Assembly (NCBI GenBank): GCA_027482245.1
Contig: JAIXWG010000026.1
Location: forward strand, 1 to 64,000
Direction of reading: 5' to 3'
Origin: Acetobacteraceae bacterium
GTDB lineage: Bacteria; Pseudomonadota; Alphaproteobacteria; Acetobacterales; Acetobacteraceae
DNA: 64,000 nt
The translations under genes were made by a program, and so were the position numbers. How positions within the stretch are numbered: the first letter of the stretch is position 1; every line of letters begins with the position of its first letter. Positions 56,176 to 64,000 of this stretch are shown here, one piece after another. The notes beneath the pieces are model-generated. The model was given only the letters and a program-made list of their open reading frames with translations, was not told the origin of the DNA and did not search any database.

Positions 56176-57294
56176 ATGCAGAGCTACCTCGACCCCCGGA
56201 GCGGCCGGACCTGGCCCCTCGACACCCCCCGCTGGTGCGGCGATGGCCAAGCGCCGCTGCTGCTGACCCAGCGCCCCGGCCTGGCGCGCGACGAGATCGA
56301 GACGCGCACGCGCAGCATCTGGCGCTACGCCGCCGCACTCCCCTGGGCGCCGAAGGCGCGCATCTCCATGGGGGAGGGCTGCACGCCGCTGGTGGAGCGC
56401 AAGCTTCCCGGCGGCACGGCGCTGCTGAAATGCGAATGGTTCATGCCGACGGGGTCCTTCAAGGATCGCGGCGCCTCCGTGATGCTTTCCCTCCTCAAGG
56501 ATCAGGGCGTGGGGGCGGTGCTGGAGGATTCGTCCGGCAATGGCGGCGCCGCCGTCTCCGCCTATGCCGCCGCCGGTGGCATCGCGGCGACCATCTTCGT
56601 CCCCGCCAGCACCAGCCCCGCCAAGACCGTGCAGTCCCGCGCGGCGGGCGCGACGATCGAACTCATCCCCGGAAGCCGCCAGGATTGCGCGGATGCGGCG
56701 CTCGCGAAGTCCGCGGAGCTGTTCTACGCCAGCCACAACTGGCAGCCCTACTTCCTGGAGGGCACGAAGACGCTGGCCTATGAGCTGTGGGAGGACCTCG
56801 GCTTCAAGGCGCCCGATAACGTCATCGTCCCCTGCGGCGCTGGGTCGAACGTGCTCGGCTGCTGGCTCGGCTTTTCCGAGTTGCTGCGCGCCGGACAGAT
56901 CGCGAAGCTGCCGCGCATCTTTGCCGCGCAGCCCGCGAATTGCGGCCCGATCGCCCGCGCGGCGCTGGGCCTGCCGGAACAGGCGGCGCAGCCGACCATC
57001 GCGGAGGGCACGGCCATCGCCCAGCCCATCCGCCTGCCGGAATGCCTGACCGCCATGCGCGAATCCGGCGGTGGCGCCGTGCTGCTGGAGGAGGCGGAGA
57101 TCGCCGCCGCGTCGCTCAGCCTAGCGCGCACCGGTGTCTATGTGGAGCCCACCTGCGCCCAGGCGGCGGCGGCCTATTCGCGCCTCATCGCCGCCGGCAC
57201 CATCGCGGAACGGGAGACGACGGTCGTGGTGCTGACGGGCACGGGCCTCAAGGCCACGCCGCGCTATGCGGAACTGATGGGGGTCGCGATCTGA
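56176..57294 (+). CDS. Threonine synthase-like PLP enzyme
   Basis: A 372-residue fold-type II PLP enzyme. Lys96 in GSFKDRG is the likely PLP lysine, SSGNGG (119-124) the phosphate-binding loop, and PCGAGSNVLG and TGTGLK are further PLP contacts. It resembles threonine synthase but is shorter than the main housekeeping form and sits with a DSD1-like enzyme and a deacylase, so it may act on another hydroxy or phospho amino acid. The start ATG at 56176 gives a 49-bp divergent region to the deacylase. Confidence 0.72.
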   Translation: MQSYLDPRSGRTWPLDTPRWCGDGQAPLLLTQRPGLARDEIETRTRSIWRYAAALPWAPKARISMGEGCTPLVERKLPGGTALLKCEWFMPTGSFKDRGASVMLSLLKDQGVGAVLEDSSGNGGAAVSAYAAAGGIAATIFVPASTSPAKTVQSRAAGATIELIPGSRQDCADAALAKSAELFYASHNWQPYFLEGTKTLAYELWEDLGFKAPDNVIVPCGAGSNVLGCWLGFSELLRAGQIAKLPRIFAAQPANCGPIARAALGLPEQAAQPTIAEGTAIAQPIRLPECLTAMRESGGGAVLLEEAEIAAASLSLARTGVYVEPTCAQAAAAYSRLIAAGTIAERETTVVVLTGTGLKATPRYAELMGVAI

Positions 57295-58403
57295 TGACGC
57301 TCGACGAATTGCCGACGCCCTGCCTGCTGCTCGACCTCGATGTGCTGAAGCGCAACCTGGCGCGCATGGAGGCCGCGATGGCGCGGCACCCCGGCGTGAT
57401 GCTGCGCCCGCACCTCAAGACGGCGAAATCGGCGGCGGTCGCGGACCTCGCCGCGCCGGGCAAGGGCGCCATCACCGTCTCCACGCTGGCGGAGGCCCGC
57501 TACTTCGCGGAACACGGCTTCCTCGACCAGGTCTATGCCGTGGGCATCGTGCCCGCGAAGCTGGACCAGGTGGCGGCGCTGAACGCGCAGGGTGCCTCGG
57601 TGAAGATCATCACCGATGACCTGGAGACGGCGCGCGCCATCGCCGCCCATCCCGGCACGCTGCCGACGTTGATCGAGGTGGATGTGGGGGAGGGCCGCGC
57701 CGGTATCTCCGTGGACGGCACGGCGCTGCTGGCCATCGCCGCGGCACTCGGCCCGAAGCTGGTCGGCGTGCTGTCCCATTCCGGCCACTCCTATGCCGGC
57801 CGCAGCGACGCGCAGATGGCCGACATCGCGGAGGTGGAGCGCGCCGGCATCGTCGCCGCCGCGACGCGGCTGCGCGACGCCGGGCACAAGGTGGCCATCG
57901 TCTCCGCCGGCGCATCGCCGACCGCCATGCATGCGCGGCACCTCGATGGCGTGACGGAGATGCGGGCCGGCGTCTACATGATGGGTGACCTGCTGCAGGG
58001 CCAGATCGGCACCCATCCGCTGGAGGACATCGCGGTGACGGTGCTGGGTTCCGTCATCGGCCGCTACCCGCAGCGCCAGGCCGTGCTGCTGGATGCCGGC
58101 GCGCTGGCGCTGTCCAAGGACCGCAGCACGGAAGGGGCGCCGCGGGACTGGAAGTTCGGCCGCGTGCTGGACCGCGACGGCAACGCCACGCTGGGGGATG
58201 CGCTGGTCACGCGCGTGCACCAGGAACATGGCGAGGTCCGCGCGGCGGAGGGCAGCGCGCTGCCGATCGACCGCCTGCCAGTCGGCGCGCGGGTGCGCGT
58301 GGTGCCGAACCATGTCTGCCTGACGGCGGCGGCGCATGACCGCTACCACGTGATGGAGGGCGGGCGGGTGGTCGCCATCTGGTCACGGATTAACGGCTGG
58401 TAA
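57294..58403 (+). CDS. DSD1-like PLP enzyme (D-serine dehydratase / D-threonine aldolase family)
   Basis: A 369-residue fold-type III PLP enzyme with an alanine racemase-like N-terminal barrel. Lys42 in RPHLKTAK is the probable PLP lysine, and His340 and Cys342 in PNHVC are the likely metal ligands of this family, followed by a DSD1-type C-terminal domain. Family activities are D-serine dehydratase, D-threonine aldolase or beta-hydroxyaspartate aldolase; the sequence alone does not choose. One-base overlap (TGATG) with the previous gene. Confidence 0.78.
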   Translation: MTLDELPTPCLLLDLDVLKRNLARMEAAMARHPGVMLRPHLKTAKSAAVADLAAPGKGAITVSTLAEARYFAEHGFLDQVYAVGIVPAKLDQVAALNAQGASVKIITDDLETARAIAAHPGTLPTLIEVDVGEGRAGISVDGTALLAIAAALGPKLVGVLSHSGHSYAGRSDAQMADIAEVERAGIVAAATRLRDAGHKVAIVSAGASPTAMHARHLDGVTEMRAGVYMMGDLLQGQIGTHPLEDIAVTVLGSVIGRYPQRQAVLLDAGALALSKDRSTEGAPRDWKFGRVLDRDGNATLGDALVTRVHQEHGEVRAAEGSALPIDRLPVGARVRVVPNHVCLTAAAHDRYHVMEGGRVVAIWSRINGW

Positions 58404-58420
58404 CCCGCTGGCGGCGTTCG

Positions 58421-58442
58421 ACTTTTTCAAAGTGTGACACTT
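58421..58442. promoter_or_regulatory. Overlapping palindromes upstream of an exported protein gene
   Basis: ACTTT-TTC-AAAGT (58421-58433) and AAGTGT-G-ACACTT (58430-58442) overlap by four bases in an AT-rich gap. They are 50 bp before the next gene and could be a regulator-binding site; part could also end the preceding transcript. Confidence 0.35.
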
Positions 58443-58491
58443 CTTGTGCGGCACCCGCTTCCCCGGCATGGATACGATGCCGTCAGGATGA

Positions 58492-58920
58492 GTGCCGCAC
58501 GATACCGCCATGCCTGCCCTTGCCCGCCGCTCCGTCATCGCGACCCCGCTCCTGCTGCTGGCCCTGCCGGCGCGGGCGCGCTTCCGGGTGCCGCCCTTCC
58601 CGGAATGGGTGGGCCGCACGGCGAAGCTGAACGGGGATAACGGCCAGGCCCGGCTGCTGCTGCAGGGCGATCGCACCGGGCTGATCAGCGTGCGGCTGCT
58701 GTTCTTCTGCAAGCCGCTGCCGGTGCTGGACTGGACCATCGCCGATGACGGCCTGACCCTGACCTATCGCCGGCAGAGCGCGATTTCCACCACCCGCATC
58801 ATCCAGGGCGCCGCGCGCATCACCGCCGAACCCGGCATGCTCCAATGGATCGAGGCCGCCGACCACCTGGCGGAGTTCGAGGGCTTCGAAGGTCCGGAAG
58901 CCGTCCGCGTCTGCGGTTGA
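58492..58920 (+). CDS. Small exported hypothetical protein
   Basis: A 142-residue protein with an N-terminal export signal (LARRSVIATPLLLLALPARA, possibly Tat-type because of the Arg pair). The mature part is beta-rich with VRLLFFCKPLPVLDW and TTRIIQGAARIT. A GTG at 58492 has AGGA four bases upstream; the ATG at 58510 has no ribosome-binding site but would also give a good signal peptide. No family recognised. Confidence 0.5.
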   Translation: MPHDTAMPALARRSVIATPLLLLALPARARFRVPPFPEWVGRTAKLNGDNGQARLLLQGDRTGLISVRLLFFCKPLPVLDWTIADDGLTLTYRRQSAISTTRIIQGAARITAEPGMLQWIEAADHLAEFEGFEGPEAVRVCG

Positions 58921-59060
58921 AGCCTACCGCGCCGCGTTCACCGGGAATCAACCCGCCTTGCGCTACCTAGGTTCGGGGCAAAAGGCCCGGACACCTGGCG
59001 TGGCGCGGGCGGGAAGAAACCCGTGCGCCACGGGGACATGCCGTCGGGCATGGAACGGGC

Positions 59061-59855
59061 ATGCGGATCGCGCTTTGCGTCAAGAAGGATATCCACGGCC
59101 TGCTGGCGGCGAGGATCCTTGCCGAGAGGCTGGGCTTCGCGACGCTGCGCTTCTTCTGCAGCGTGAAGACGCGGGACGCGGAGAATGCCGTCCCCGCGCT
59201 GAAGATCATGAAACTGCTGGAACGCGACGTGGCGATGGACACCTTCGCCGCGCTGGAAAGCCGCTTCGGCAGGCTGCCGCATCCCGATGAATGGACGCCG
59301 CTGCTGGATTTGAAGGCGGATGGCGGCGCGCGCGCGCTGCTGGACTTCCGGCCGGACCTCGTCATCTCCGCGCGCTTCTCCCTGATCTTCCCGCAGCGCG
59401 TGATCGATGCGGTGCCGCGCGGCATCATCAACGTCCATCCCGGCGCGCTGCCGGGCTATCGCGGCCTCTTCGCGCCCTTCTGGCAGATCCTGAAGCGGGA
59501 GCCGGTTCTGGGCTGCACCGTGCACATGGTGGATCGCGGCATCGACACGGGCCCGATCCTCGGCATCGCGCGCGTGCCGCTCGACACCTCCCGCTCCCTC
59601 ATGGCGCATACCGCGGCGCTGTATCACGGCGGCGTCGCGATTGCGGCGGAAGCGGCGGCGAGCATCGCGGCGGGCAACACGCCGGCGGGCACGCCGCAGC
59701 CCGAAGGCGGGAACTACTACCGCTTCCCGGCCCCCGCCGATTTCGCCGCGCTGCCCGTCCCCATCGTCACCGCGCAGGATTTCGCGGAGACGCTCTCCGC
59801 CGCCTTCCCGCCCCGCGCCGGCACGCAGCCCGTGCGATGGAGCGCCGCGGCATGA
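59061..59855 (+). CDS. Formyltransferase family protein
   Basis: A 264-residue protein with a formyl transferase N-terminal domain. Catalytic triad residues are in place: Asn124 and His126 in INVHPG, and Asp162 in GIDTGP. This resembles enzymes that use 10-formyltetrahydrofolate, such as Fmt, PurN or sugar N-formyltransferases; it has no Fmt C-terminal domain. The substrate is unknown. It starts an operon of membrane signalling proteins. Confidence 0.75.
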   Translation: MRIALCVKKDIHGLLAARILAERLGFATLRFFCSVKTRDAENAVPALKIMKLLERDVAMDTFAALESRFGRLPHPDEWTPLLDLKADGGARALLDFRPDLVISARFSLIFPQRVIDAVPRGIINVHPGALPGYRGLFAPFWQILKREPVLGCTVHMVDRGIDTGPILGIARVPLDTSRSLMAHTAALYHGGVAIAAEAAASIAAGNTPAGTPQPEGGNYYRFPAPADFAALPVPIVTAQDFAETLSAAFPPRAGTQPVRWSAAA

Positions 59856-60628
59856 CGGGCGGCGCGTCCTTCGCGACGCGGCTCGGCGGCGTGCTGGCCG
59901 TGATGCTGCTGCTGGGCTGCGGCCTGACCGCAGGCCTGAACTACCTGAAGTTCGAACGCATGCTGCTGGAACAGCAGGCGAAGGTGCTGGAGATCCTGGC
60001 CGTCGAGCTCGGCGGGACGGTGGAGAACAGCCTGGCGCTCGGCGTGCGGCTGGCGGGCGTGCCGGGCGCGCAGGCGCTGCTGGAACGGTCCCGCGCGGCG
60101 GAACCGCTGATCGGCGGCCTCGCCATCGCGGATTCCGATGGGGTCGTGCTGTTCGACACGGATCGCCAGAACCTCGGCACCACCGTGCCACGGGGCCTCT
60201 TCGACCCGCGCGCGGCGGCCCATGCCTGGCGCTTCCGCGACGGCGCGCGTCAGGGCATCGGCGCCCCCATCATCAACGGCTTCGGCCAGCTGGAAGGCGC
60301 GGTGCTGCTGCGCTACGGGCGGGAGGCCGTCAATGAACGCCTGACCTCCGCGCTGCTCGGCATGGTCAAGGCGGGGCTGCTGGCGCTGGCGCTGGCCGTG
60401 CCGCTCGGCCTGCTCGGCATCCATCTCGTCACGCGCCAGGCGCGGCGCTGGTTCGCGGCGGTGGAGGGCGCGATGCAGCCCGGCGCCGCGCCGGAACCGC
60501 TTGCCGCCGGGCTGCAGCAGGCCATCGCGGAAGCCGATGCCGTGCTGTCCGATGCCGAGCGCCGGCTGGAGGCGATCGCCGCCAGCCTGCCCGAACCCGC
60601 CCCCCAGCCGGAGCCCGCCACGCCATGA
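59852..60628 (+). CDS. Membrane sensor protein without output domain
   Basis: A 258-residue protein with two transmembrane helices (about 12-31 and 168-190) around an extracytoplasmic domain (32-167) with LIGGLAIADSDGVVLFDTDRQN, like a single Cache/PAS-type sensor. The C-terminal part is a cytoplasmic helix (QQAIAEADAVLSDAERRLEAIA) with no kinase or cyclase. The ATGA junction with the formyltransferase and overlap with the sensor-MFS gene suggest a shared function. Confidence 0.6.
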   Translation: MTGGASFATRLGGVLAVMLLLGCGLTAGLNYLKFERMLLEQQAKVLEILAVELGGTVENSLALGVRLAGVPGAQALLERSRAAEPLIGGLAIADSDGVVLFDTDRQNLGTTVPRGLFDPRAAAHAWRFRDGARQGIGAPIINGFGQLEGAVLLRYGREAVNERLTSALLGMVKAGLLALALAVPLGLLGIHLVTRQARRWFAAVEGAMQPGAAPEPLAAGLQQAIAEADAVLSDAERRLEAIAASLPEPAPQPEPATP

Positions 60629-62700
60629 ATCCGGGCCCGACTCCGGCCACGACCCCGGCCCCGACCCCGGCCGTCGCCCCTGACCGGCGCCTGGTCGGCA
60701 GCGTCGTCGCCGTCGCCGTGCTGCTGCTGACGCTCGCCGTCGGCTTCGTCTCCTCCGCCGCGCTCCGCAGCTTCGAGACGGAGCTGAGGCCGGAGCTGGA
60801 GCGGGAGGCGACGGTGGTCGGCAGCATCGGCGCGCAGGCACTGCAGCGCGCGCTCGACCTCGGCGTGCCTTTCGCGGGCCTGTCGGGGGTGGAGGAGTAT
60901 CTGGGCGGCCTGCTCGCGACGCGGCAGGGCCTGGCCTATCTGCTGCTGACCGATGGCAATGGCCGCGTGGTGGCGACGGCGGGGCAGGCGCCGGGATCCT
61001 TCGCGGGTCTGCTCGCCGGCACCGCGCCGCCCGGGCGTGGCGCGCTGATGCGCGTGCAGGGCAGCAGCTACGACGCCGCCCAGCCGCTGCTGGAGGAAGG
61101 GCGCGTCGCGGGTTGGCTGCATGTCGGCATCGCGCGCGCGCGGCTCGACACCGCGCTCGACGACATGCGGTGGGACGTGCTGATCGTGCTGCTGGTGGTG
61201 CTGCTGGCCACGGCGGAATTCCTGCGCTTCATCCTCTCCCGCCTCGTCGCCGCGCCGATCGGCATGGTGATGCGGCTGCAGTCGCGGCTGGCTGCCGGCG
61301 AATGGACGGTGCGCGCGCCGGGCGACATCGGGGCGGAGGCCGGCAGCGTCGCGCGGCACTTCAACGTGCTGGTGCGCCGCATGAACGACCGCTGGGAAAG
61401 GCTCTGCTGGCTCGCCACCCAGGGCACCGCGCCGCGCCGTGCGGCCGCCGTGCTGGATGGCGTCAAGCACCGGCTGCGCTTCGGCGCGACGGCGCTGCAG
61501 GAAGGGCTCGGCGGGGGCGCGGCTTCCGCGCGGCTGCCGCTGTTCCTCTTCGTCTTCGCCGAACAGCTCTCGACCTCCTTCAACCCGATCTTCGCGATGG
61601 AGCTGGCGGGCGGGCAGGGCGGCATGCTGGGTGCCGCGCTGCCGCTGGTGACCTTCGTCGCCGCCGTCGCGCTGCTGACGCCCTGGGGCGGCGAGTTGGT
61701 GGCCCGCCACGGACCCCGCCAGGCGCTGGTGCTGGGGCTGGTGCCGGCGGCGCTCGGCCATGTCGGCGCGGCGCTGGCGCCGGACCTCGTGACGCTGGCC
61801 GTGGCACGTGCCGTCAGCGGCGCGGGCTACGCCATCGTCACCATCGCCTGCCAGGTGCAACTGGCGCGGGAAGCGGCCAGCGGGCGCATGGCGCGCAGCC
61901 TCGGCGGCTTCACCGCGGCGGTGATGACGGGCGCGGTCTGCGGCACGGCGATCGGCGCGGTGCTGGCGGACCGGCTCGGCTTCCGGCTGACCTTCATCGC
62001 CTCCGCCATCCTCGTCCTCGGCGTTGCGGCGATGGCCTGGCGCTGCATGCCGGCGGGTGGCGCGGGTGAGGGGAAGCGCGGCGGCATCTGGCATTCCGCC
62101 CGCGCCGCTTTCGCGGAGCCGCATTTCCTGATGCTGGTCGTGCTGGCCGCGATCCCGGCCAAGGTGCTGCTCGGCGGCTTCGTCTTCTTCCTGGCGCCGC
62201 TGGAACTGCGGGAGATGGGGCTGAGCCAGGCCGCGATCGGCCGCAACGTGATGCTCTATGGCCTCTGCATGCTGCCGGCCATCATGATCGGTGCCTGGAT
62301 CGCGGACCGGTCGGGCCGCGGCGGGACCATCATCGTCATGGCCGGCCTGCTGAACGGGGCGGGGCTGCTCGCGCCGCTCTGGCTGCCGGCGGAAACCGCC
62401 CTGCCGCTGGCCGTCATCGCGACCGGCGTGGCGCAGGGCCTGGCGGCGGCGCCGATGCTGGCGATGATCCCGGGCCTCAGCCTGCGCCCCGGCGCGCCGA
62501 GCTCTGCCGCGATGATGAGCCTGCTGCGCCTGGCGGAGCGGCTGGGCAGCGTGGTCGGCCCGCCCGCCGCGGCGGCGCTGCTGGCGCTGGGTGGCGGGCA
62601 GCACGCGATGCTGGTGCTGGGCGCCATCTCCGCCGCCACCGCGCTCGGCTATGGGCTCGCCCTGCTGATGGGCCGCGCGCGACGGGAGGCCTTGGCATGA
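60625..62700 (+). CDS. Sensor-HAMP-MFS transporter fusion
   Basis: A 691-residue fusion. Residues 24-47 and 186-205 are transmembrane helices flanking a sensor domain like that of the preceding gene (LAYLLLTDGNGRVVATAGQ). Residues about 206-260 are a HAMP linker (RLVAAPIGMVMRLQSRLAAGEW...NVLVRRMNDRW). Residues about 310-691 are a major facilitator transporter with about 12 helices. HAMP modules normally pass signals to kinases or chemotaxis domains; coupling one to a transporter is unusual. A possible role is gated export or uptake of a metabolite. Confidence 0.75.
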   Translation: MNPGPTPATTPAPTPAVAPDRRLVGSVVAVAVLLLTLAVGFVSSAALRSFETELRPELEREATVVGSIGAQALQRALDLGVPFAGLSGVEEYLGGLLATRQGLAYLLLTDGNGRVVATAGQAPGSFAGLLAGTAPPGRGALMRVQGSSYDAAQPLLEEGRVAGWLHVGIARARLDTALDDMRWDVLIVLLVVLLATAEFLRFILSRLVAAPIGMVMRLQSRLAAGEWTVRAPGDIGAEAGSVARHFNVLVRRMNDRWERLCWLATQGTAPRRAAAVLDGVKHRLRFGATALQEGLGGGAASARLPLFLFVFAEQLSTSFNPIFAMELAGGQGGMLGAALPLVTFVAAVALLTPWGGELVARHGPRQALVLGLVPAALGHVGAALAPDLVTLAVARAVSGAGYAIVTIACQVQLAREAASGRMARSLGGFTAAVMTGAVCGTAIGAVLADRLGFRLTFIASAILVLGVAAMAWRCMPAGGAGEGKRGGIWHSARAAFAEPHFLMLVVLAAIPAKVLLGGFVFFLAPLELREMGLSQAAIGRNVMLYGLCMLPAIMIGAWIADRSGRGGTIIVMAGLLNGAGLLAPLWLPAETALPLAVIATGVAQGLAAAPMLAMIPGLSLRPGAPSSAAMMSLLRLAERLGSVVGPPAAAALLALGGGQHAMLVLGAISAATALGYGLALLMGRARREALA

Positions 62701-63677
62701 TCCTCGACCGGCGCGGCCTGCTGGCCGCCCCCCTGCTCCTGGCAACGCCCGCCGTGGCGCAACTGCGGCCGCATCGCATCACCATGCTGCTGTTCCGCGG
62801 CTGGGAGGAAGCCTGCGACGGCTTCCGGGACCATTTCGCGGCGCGGCGCATCCCGGTGGAACTCACGGTGCGCGACGTGGCGCAGGACCTCCGCCGCCTG
62901 CCGGCCTTCGTGGCGGAGATCCGGGAGACGAAGCCCGACCTCGTCTATGTCTGGGGCACGTCCCTCGCCATCGCGGCGCTCGGGCCCTGGGATGGCGCCG
63001 ATCCGGCGCGCCACATCACCGGCGTGCCGGCGGTGTTCAACATCGTCACCGACCCCGTCGGCAACCGCCTGGTGCAGAGCGCGGAGGCGCCGGGCCGCGC
63101 GGTGACGGGCACGGAATACATCGCCTCGGTCGAGGTGCAGATGCGCGCCATGGCGCGCTACCGCCCCTTCAGCCGCGTCGGCGCGATCTTCAATCCGAAT
63201 GAGCGCAACTCGCTGTCCGTCATCGCGCAGATGCGCGCCATGCTGGGGGAGGGGCTGGTGGAGCTGCCCGTGGCGCTCGATGCCGCGCGGCGGCCCGATC
63301 CCGCCTCCATCCCCGGCCGCGTGGCGGCGGCGCGGGAGGCGGGGGTGGATTGGCTCTACATCCCGCCCGACACTTTCCTCAACGACCACCGCGCGGCGCT
63401 GACCGGCGCGGCGCTGGCGGCGGGGCTGCCGACCTTCGCGGCGACGGAGCGCTTCGTTCAGTTCGCCGAGGGGCTCGCGGGCCTGGTCAGCCGCTACTAC
63501 AGCGTCGGCGCCTTCACGGCCTACAAGGCGGAGCAGATCCTGCGGCAGCGCCGCGCGCCGGAGACGATCCCGGTGGAGACGCTGACCCGCATGTCCTTCC
63601 TCGTCCGCATGGACAGCGCGCGGCGGCTGCGGGTCTTCCCGCCGGTCGGCCTGCTGCGCGTGGCGGAGACGGTGTGA
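62697..63677 (+). CDS. ABC transporter substrate-binding protein (ABC_sub_bind type)
   Basis: A 326-residue exported binding protein with a Tat/Sec-like signal (DRRGLLAAPLLLATPAVA). The type-1 periplasmic fold shows TKPDLVYVWGTSLA, ITGVPAVFNIVTDPVGN and an AIFNPNERNS hinge. Such proteins bind sugars, amino acids or nucleosides and also signal to membrane sensors. No permease or ATPase lies in the visible operon, so it may serve the neighbouring sensor proteins. 4-bp overlap with the MFS fusion gene. Confidence 0.75.
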   Translation: MILDRRGLLAAPLLLATPAVAQLRPHRITMLLFRGWEEACDGFRDHFAARRIPVELTVRDVAQDLRRLPAFVAEIRETKPDLVYVWGTSLAIAALGPWDGADPARHITGVPAVFNIVTDPVGNRLVQSAEAPGRAVTGTEYIASVEVQMRAMARYRPFSRVGAIFNPNERNSLSVIAQMRAMLGEGLVELPVALDAARRPDPASIPGRVAAAREAGVDWLYIPPDTFLNDHRAALTGAALAAGLPTFAATERFVQFAEGLAGLVSRYYSVGAFTAYKAEQILRQRRAPETIPVETLTRMSFLVRMDSARRLRVFPPVGLLRVAETV

Positions 63678-63681
63678 TCCC

Positions 63682-64000
63682 ATGCTGCTGCGATCCCGCA
63701 TCCTGCTGCTCTTCGCCCTCGCCATGGCGCTCGTCGCGGCCTCCGTCGCCGTGCCCGCCTGGCTCGTGCTGCGCGATGGCCAGGACCGCGCCGCGGGCCT
63801 GCGCGCCGCGCTGCAATCGGCCACGCTGAACGAGGCCGTGGAGCGTGCCGCGGCGCCGCTCGTCGCCTCGCTCCGCGCCGCCGTGGCGGATGACGCGCTG
63901 CTGGTGGCGCGCGGCACCAATGACGAATCCGCCCTGCGCCAGCGGCTCGCGGCGCTGCGGGCGGAGCTGGGGCTGGAAGGCCCGGCCGCGCGCATCGACC
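63682..64000 (+). CDS. Membrane sensor protein, truncated by the window end
   Basis: The first 106 residues of a longer protein. A transmembrane helix (LLLFALAMALVAASVAVPAWLVL, about 8-30) is followed by an Ala-rich periplasmic region (LNEAVERAAAPLVASLRAAV...), as in sensor histidine kinases or guanylate cyclases with a Cache-like sensor. The output domain is outside the window. It completes the sensor operon from 59061. Confidence 0.6.
   Translation, partial: MLLRSRILLLFALAMALVAASVAVPAWLVLRDGQDRAAGLRAALQSATLNEAVERAAAPLVASLRAAVADDALLVARGTNDESALRQRLAALRAELGLEGPAARID

Noticed and set aside
56176..58403. Beta-hydroxyaspartate cycle genes for the two PLP enzymes
   Set aside because: The DSD1-like gene would fit the aldolase, but the partner resembles threonine synthase and neither the aminotransferase nor the iminosuccinate reductase is nearby.
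60313..62745. An 810-codon minus-strand open frame opposite the sensor-MFS fusion
   Set aside because: Composition (Arg, His, Gln, Gly) is that of an antisense shadow; the plus-strand protein has clear transmembrane and HAMP structure.

Overview
The window is very G+C-rich and looks like an alphaproteobacterial chromosome, probably Rhodospirillales/Acetobacteraceae (Roseomonas-like). This rests on base composition, a GapR (DUF2312) homologue and the types of host transporter present; I could not run a taxonomic search. About four fifths of it (start of window to about 51.78 kb) is the right-hand part of one large, apparently intact prophage. The last 12 kb is ordinary chromosome. The left end of the prophage lies outside the window.

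Prophage layout. A short immunity region (about 37.8-39.3 kb) sits between two operons that diverge from it. It holds a Cro-like gene, a CI-like repressor, a small secreted protein and four copies of a palindrome GCCA-N3-TGGC. The leftward (minus-strand) operon runs from 38.1 kb down to 2.7 kb. It carries, in order: regulators and GapR, a helicase-methyltransferase fusion, a cytosine methyltransferase, RusA, a replication protein with an embedded HNH domain, a NusG/RfaH-like factor, an HNH nuclease, TerS and TerL, portal, HK97-type protease and capsid, connectors, a Mu-type contractile tail (sheath, tube, frameshifted chaperone, tape measure, baseplate gpN/P/45/46/47/48, fibres), and lysis genes (holin, endolysin, Rz/Rz1). 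Beyond the end of this operon is a separate two-gene cassette (GSCFA plus WcbI-like proteins) bracketed by two related terminators. The phage is thus a contractile-tailed mosaic of HK97-type head and Mu-type tail that integrates site-specifically.

The rightward (plus-strand) operon runs from 39.27 kb to 51.36 kb as a chain of small genes, most of them overlapping by 1-4 bp. It includes a MarR-like protein, a RecT-like annealing protein, a phage DNA polymerase III sliding clamp, a DUF1643 protein, an excisionase-like protein, a tyrosine integrase, an ASCH-domain protein, two HNH nucleases and many proteins I cannot name. It ends at a terminator next to tRNA-Thr(CGU), whose 3' end faces the prophage. 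That tRNA is the likely attachment site.

Host region (51.95-64.0 kb): a MacA/MacB-like periplasmic adaptor, FtsX-type permease and ABC ATPase operon; a convergent ArgE-type deacylase gene that is divergent from a threonine-synthase-like and DSD1-like PLP enzyme pair; a small exported protein; and an operon of a formyltransferase, a membrane sensor, an unusual sensor-HAMP-MFS fusion, an ABC substrate-binding protein and a sensor protein cut by the window end.

Points that most deserve a second look: the four-copy operator set, the HNH domain inside the replication gene, the phage sliding clamp beside the RecT-like gene, the NusG-like factor upstream of the late genes, the helicase-methyltransferase fusion, the terminator-bracketed WcbI/GSCFA cassette, and the sensor-HAMP-MFS fusion.
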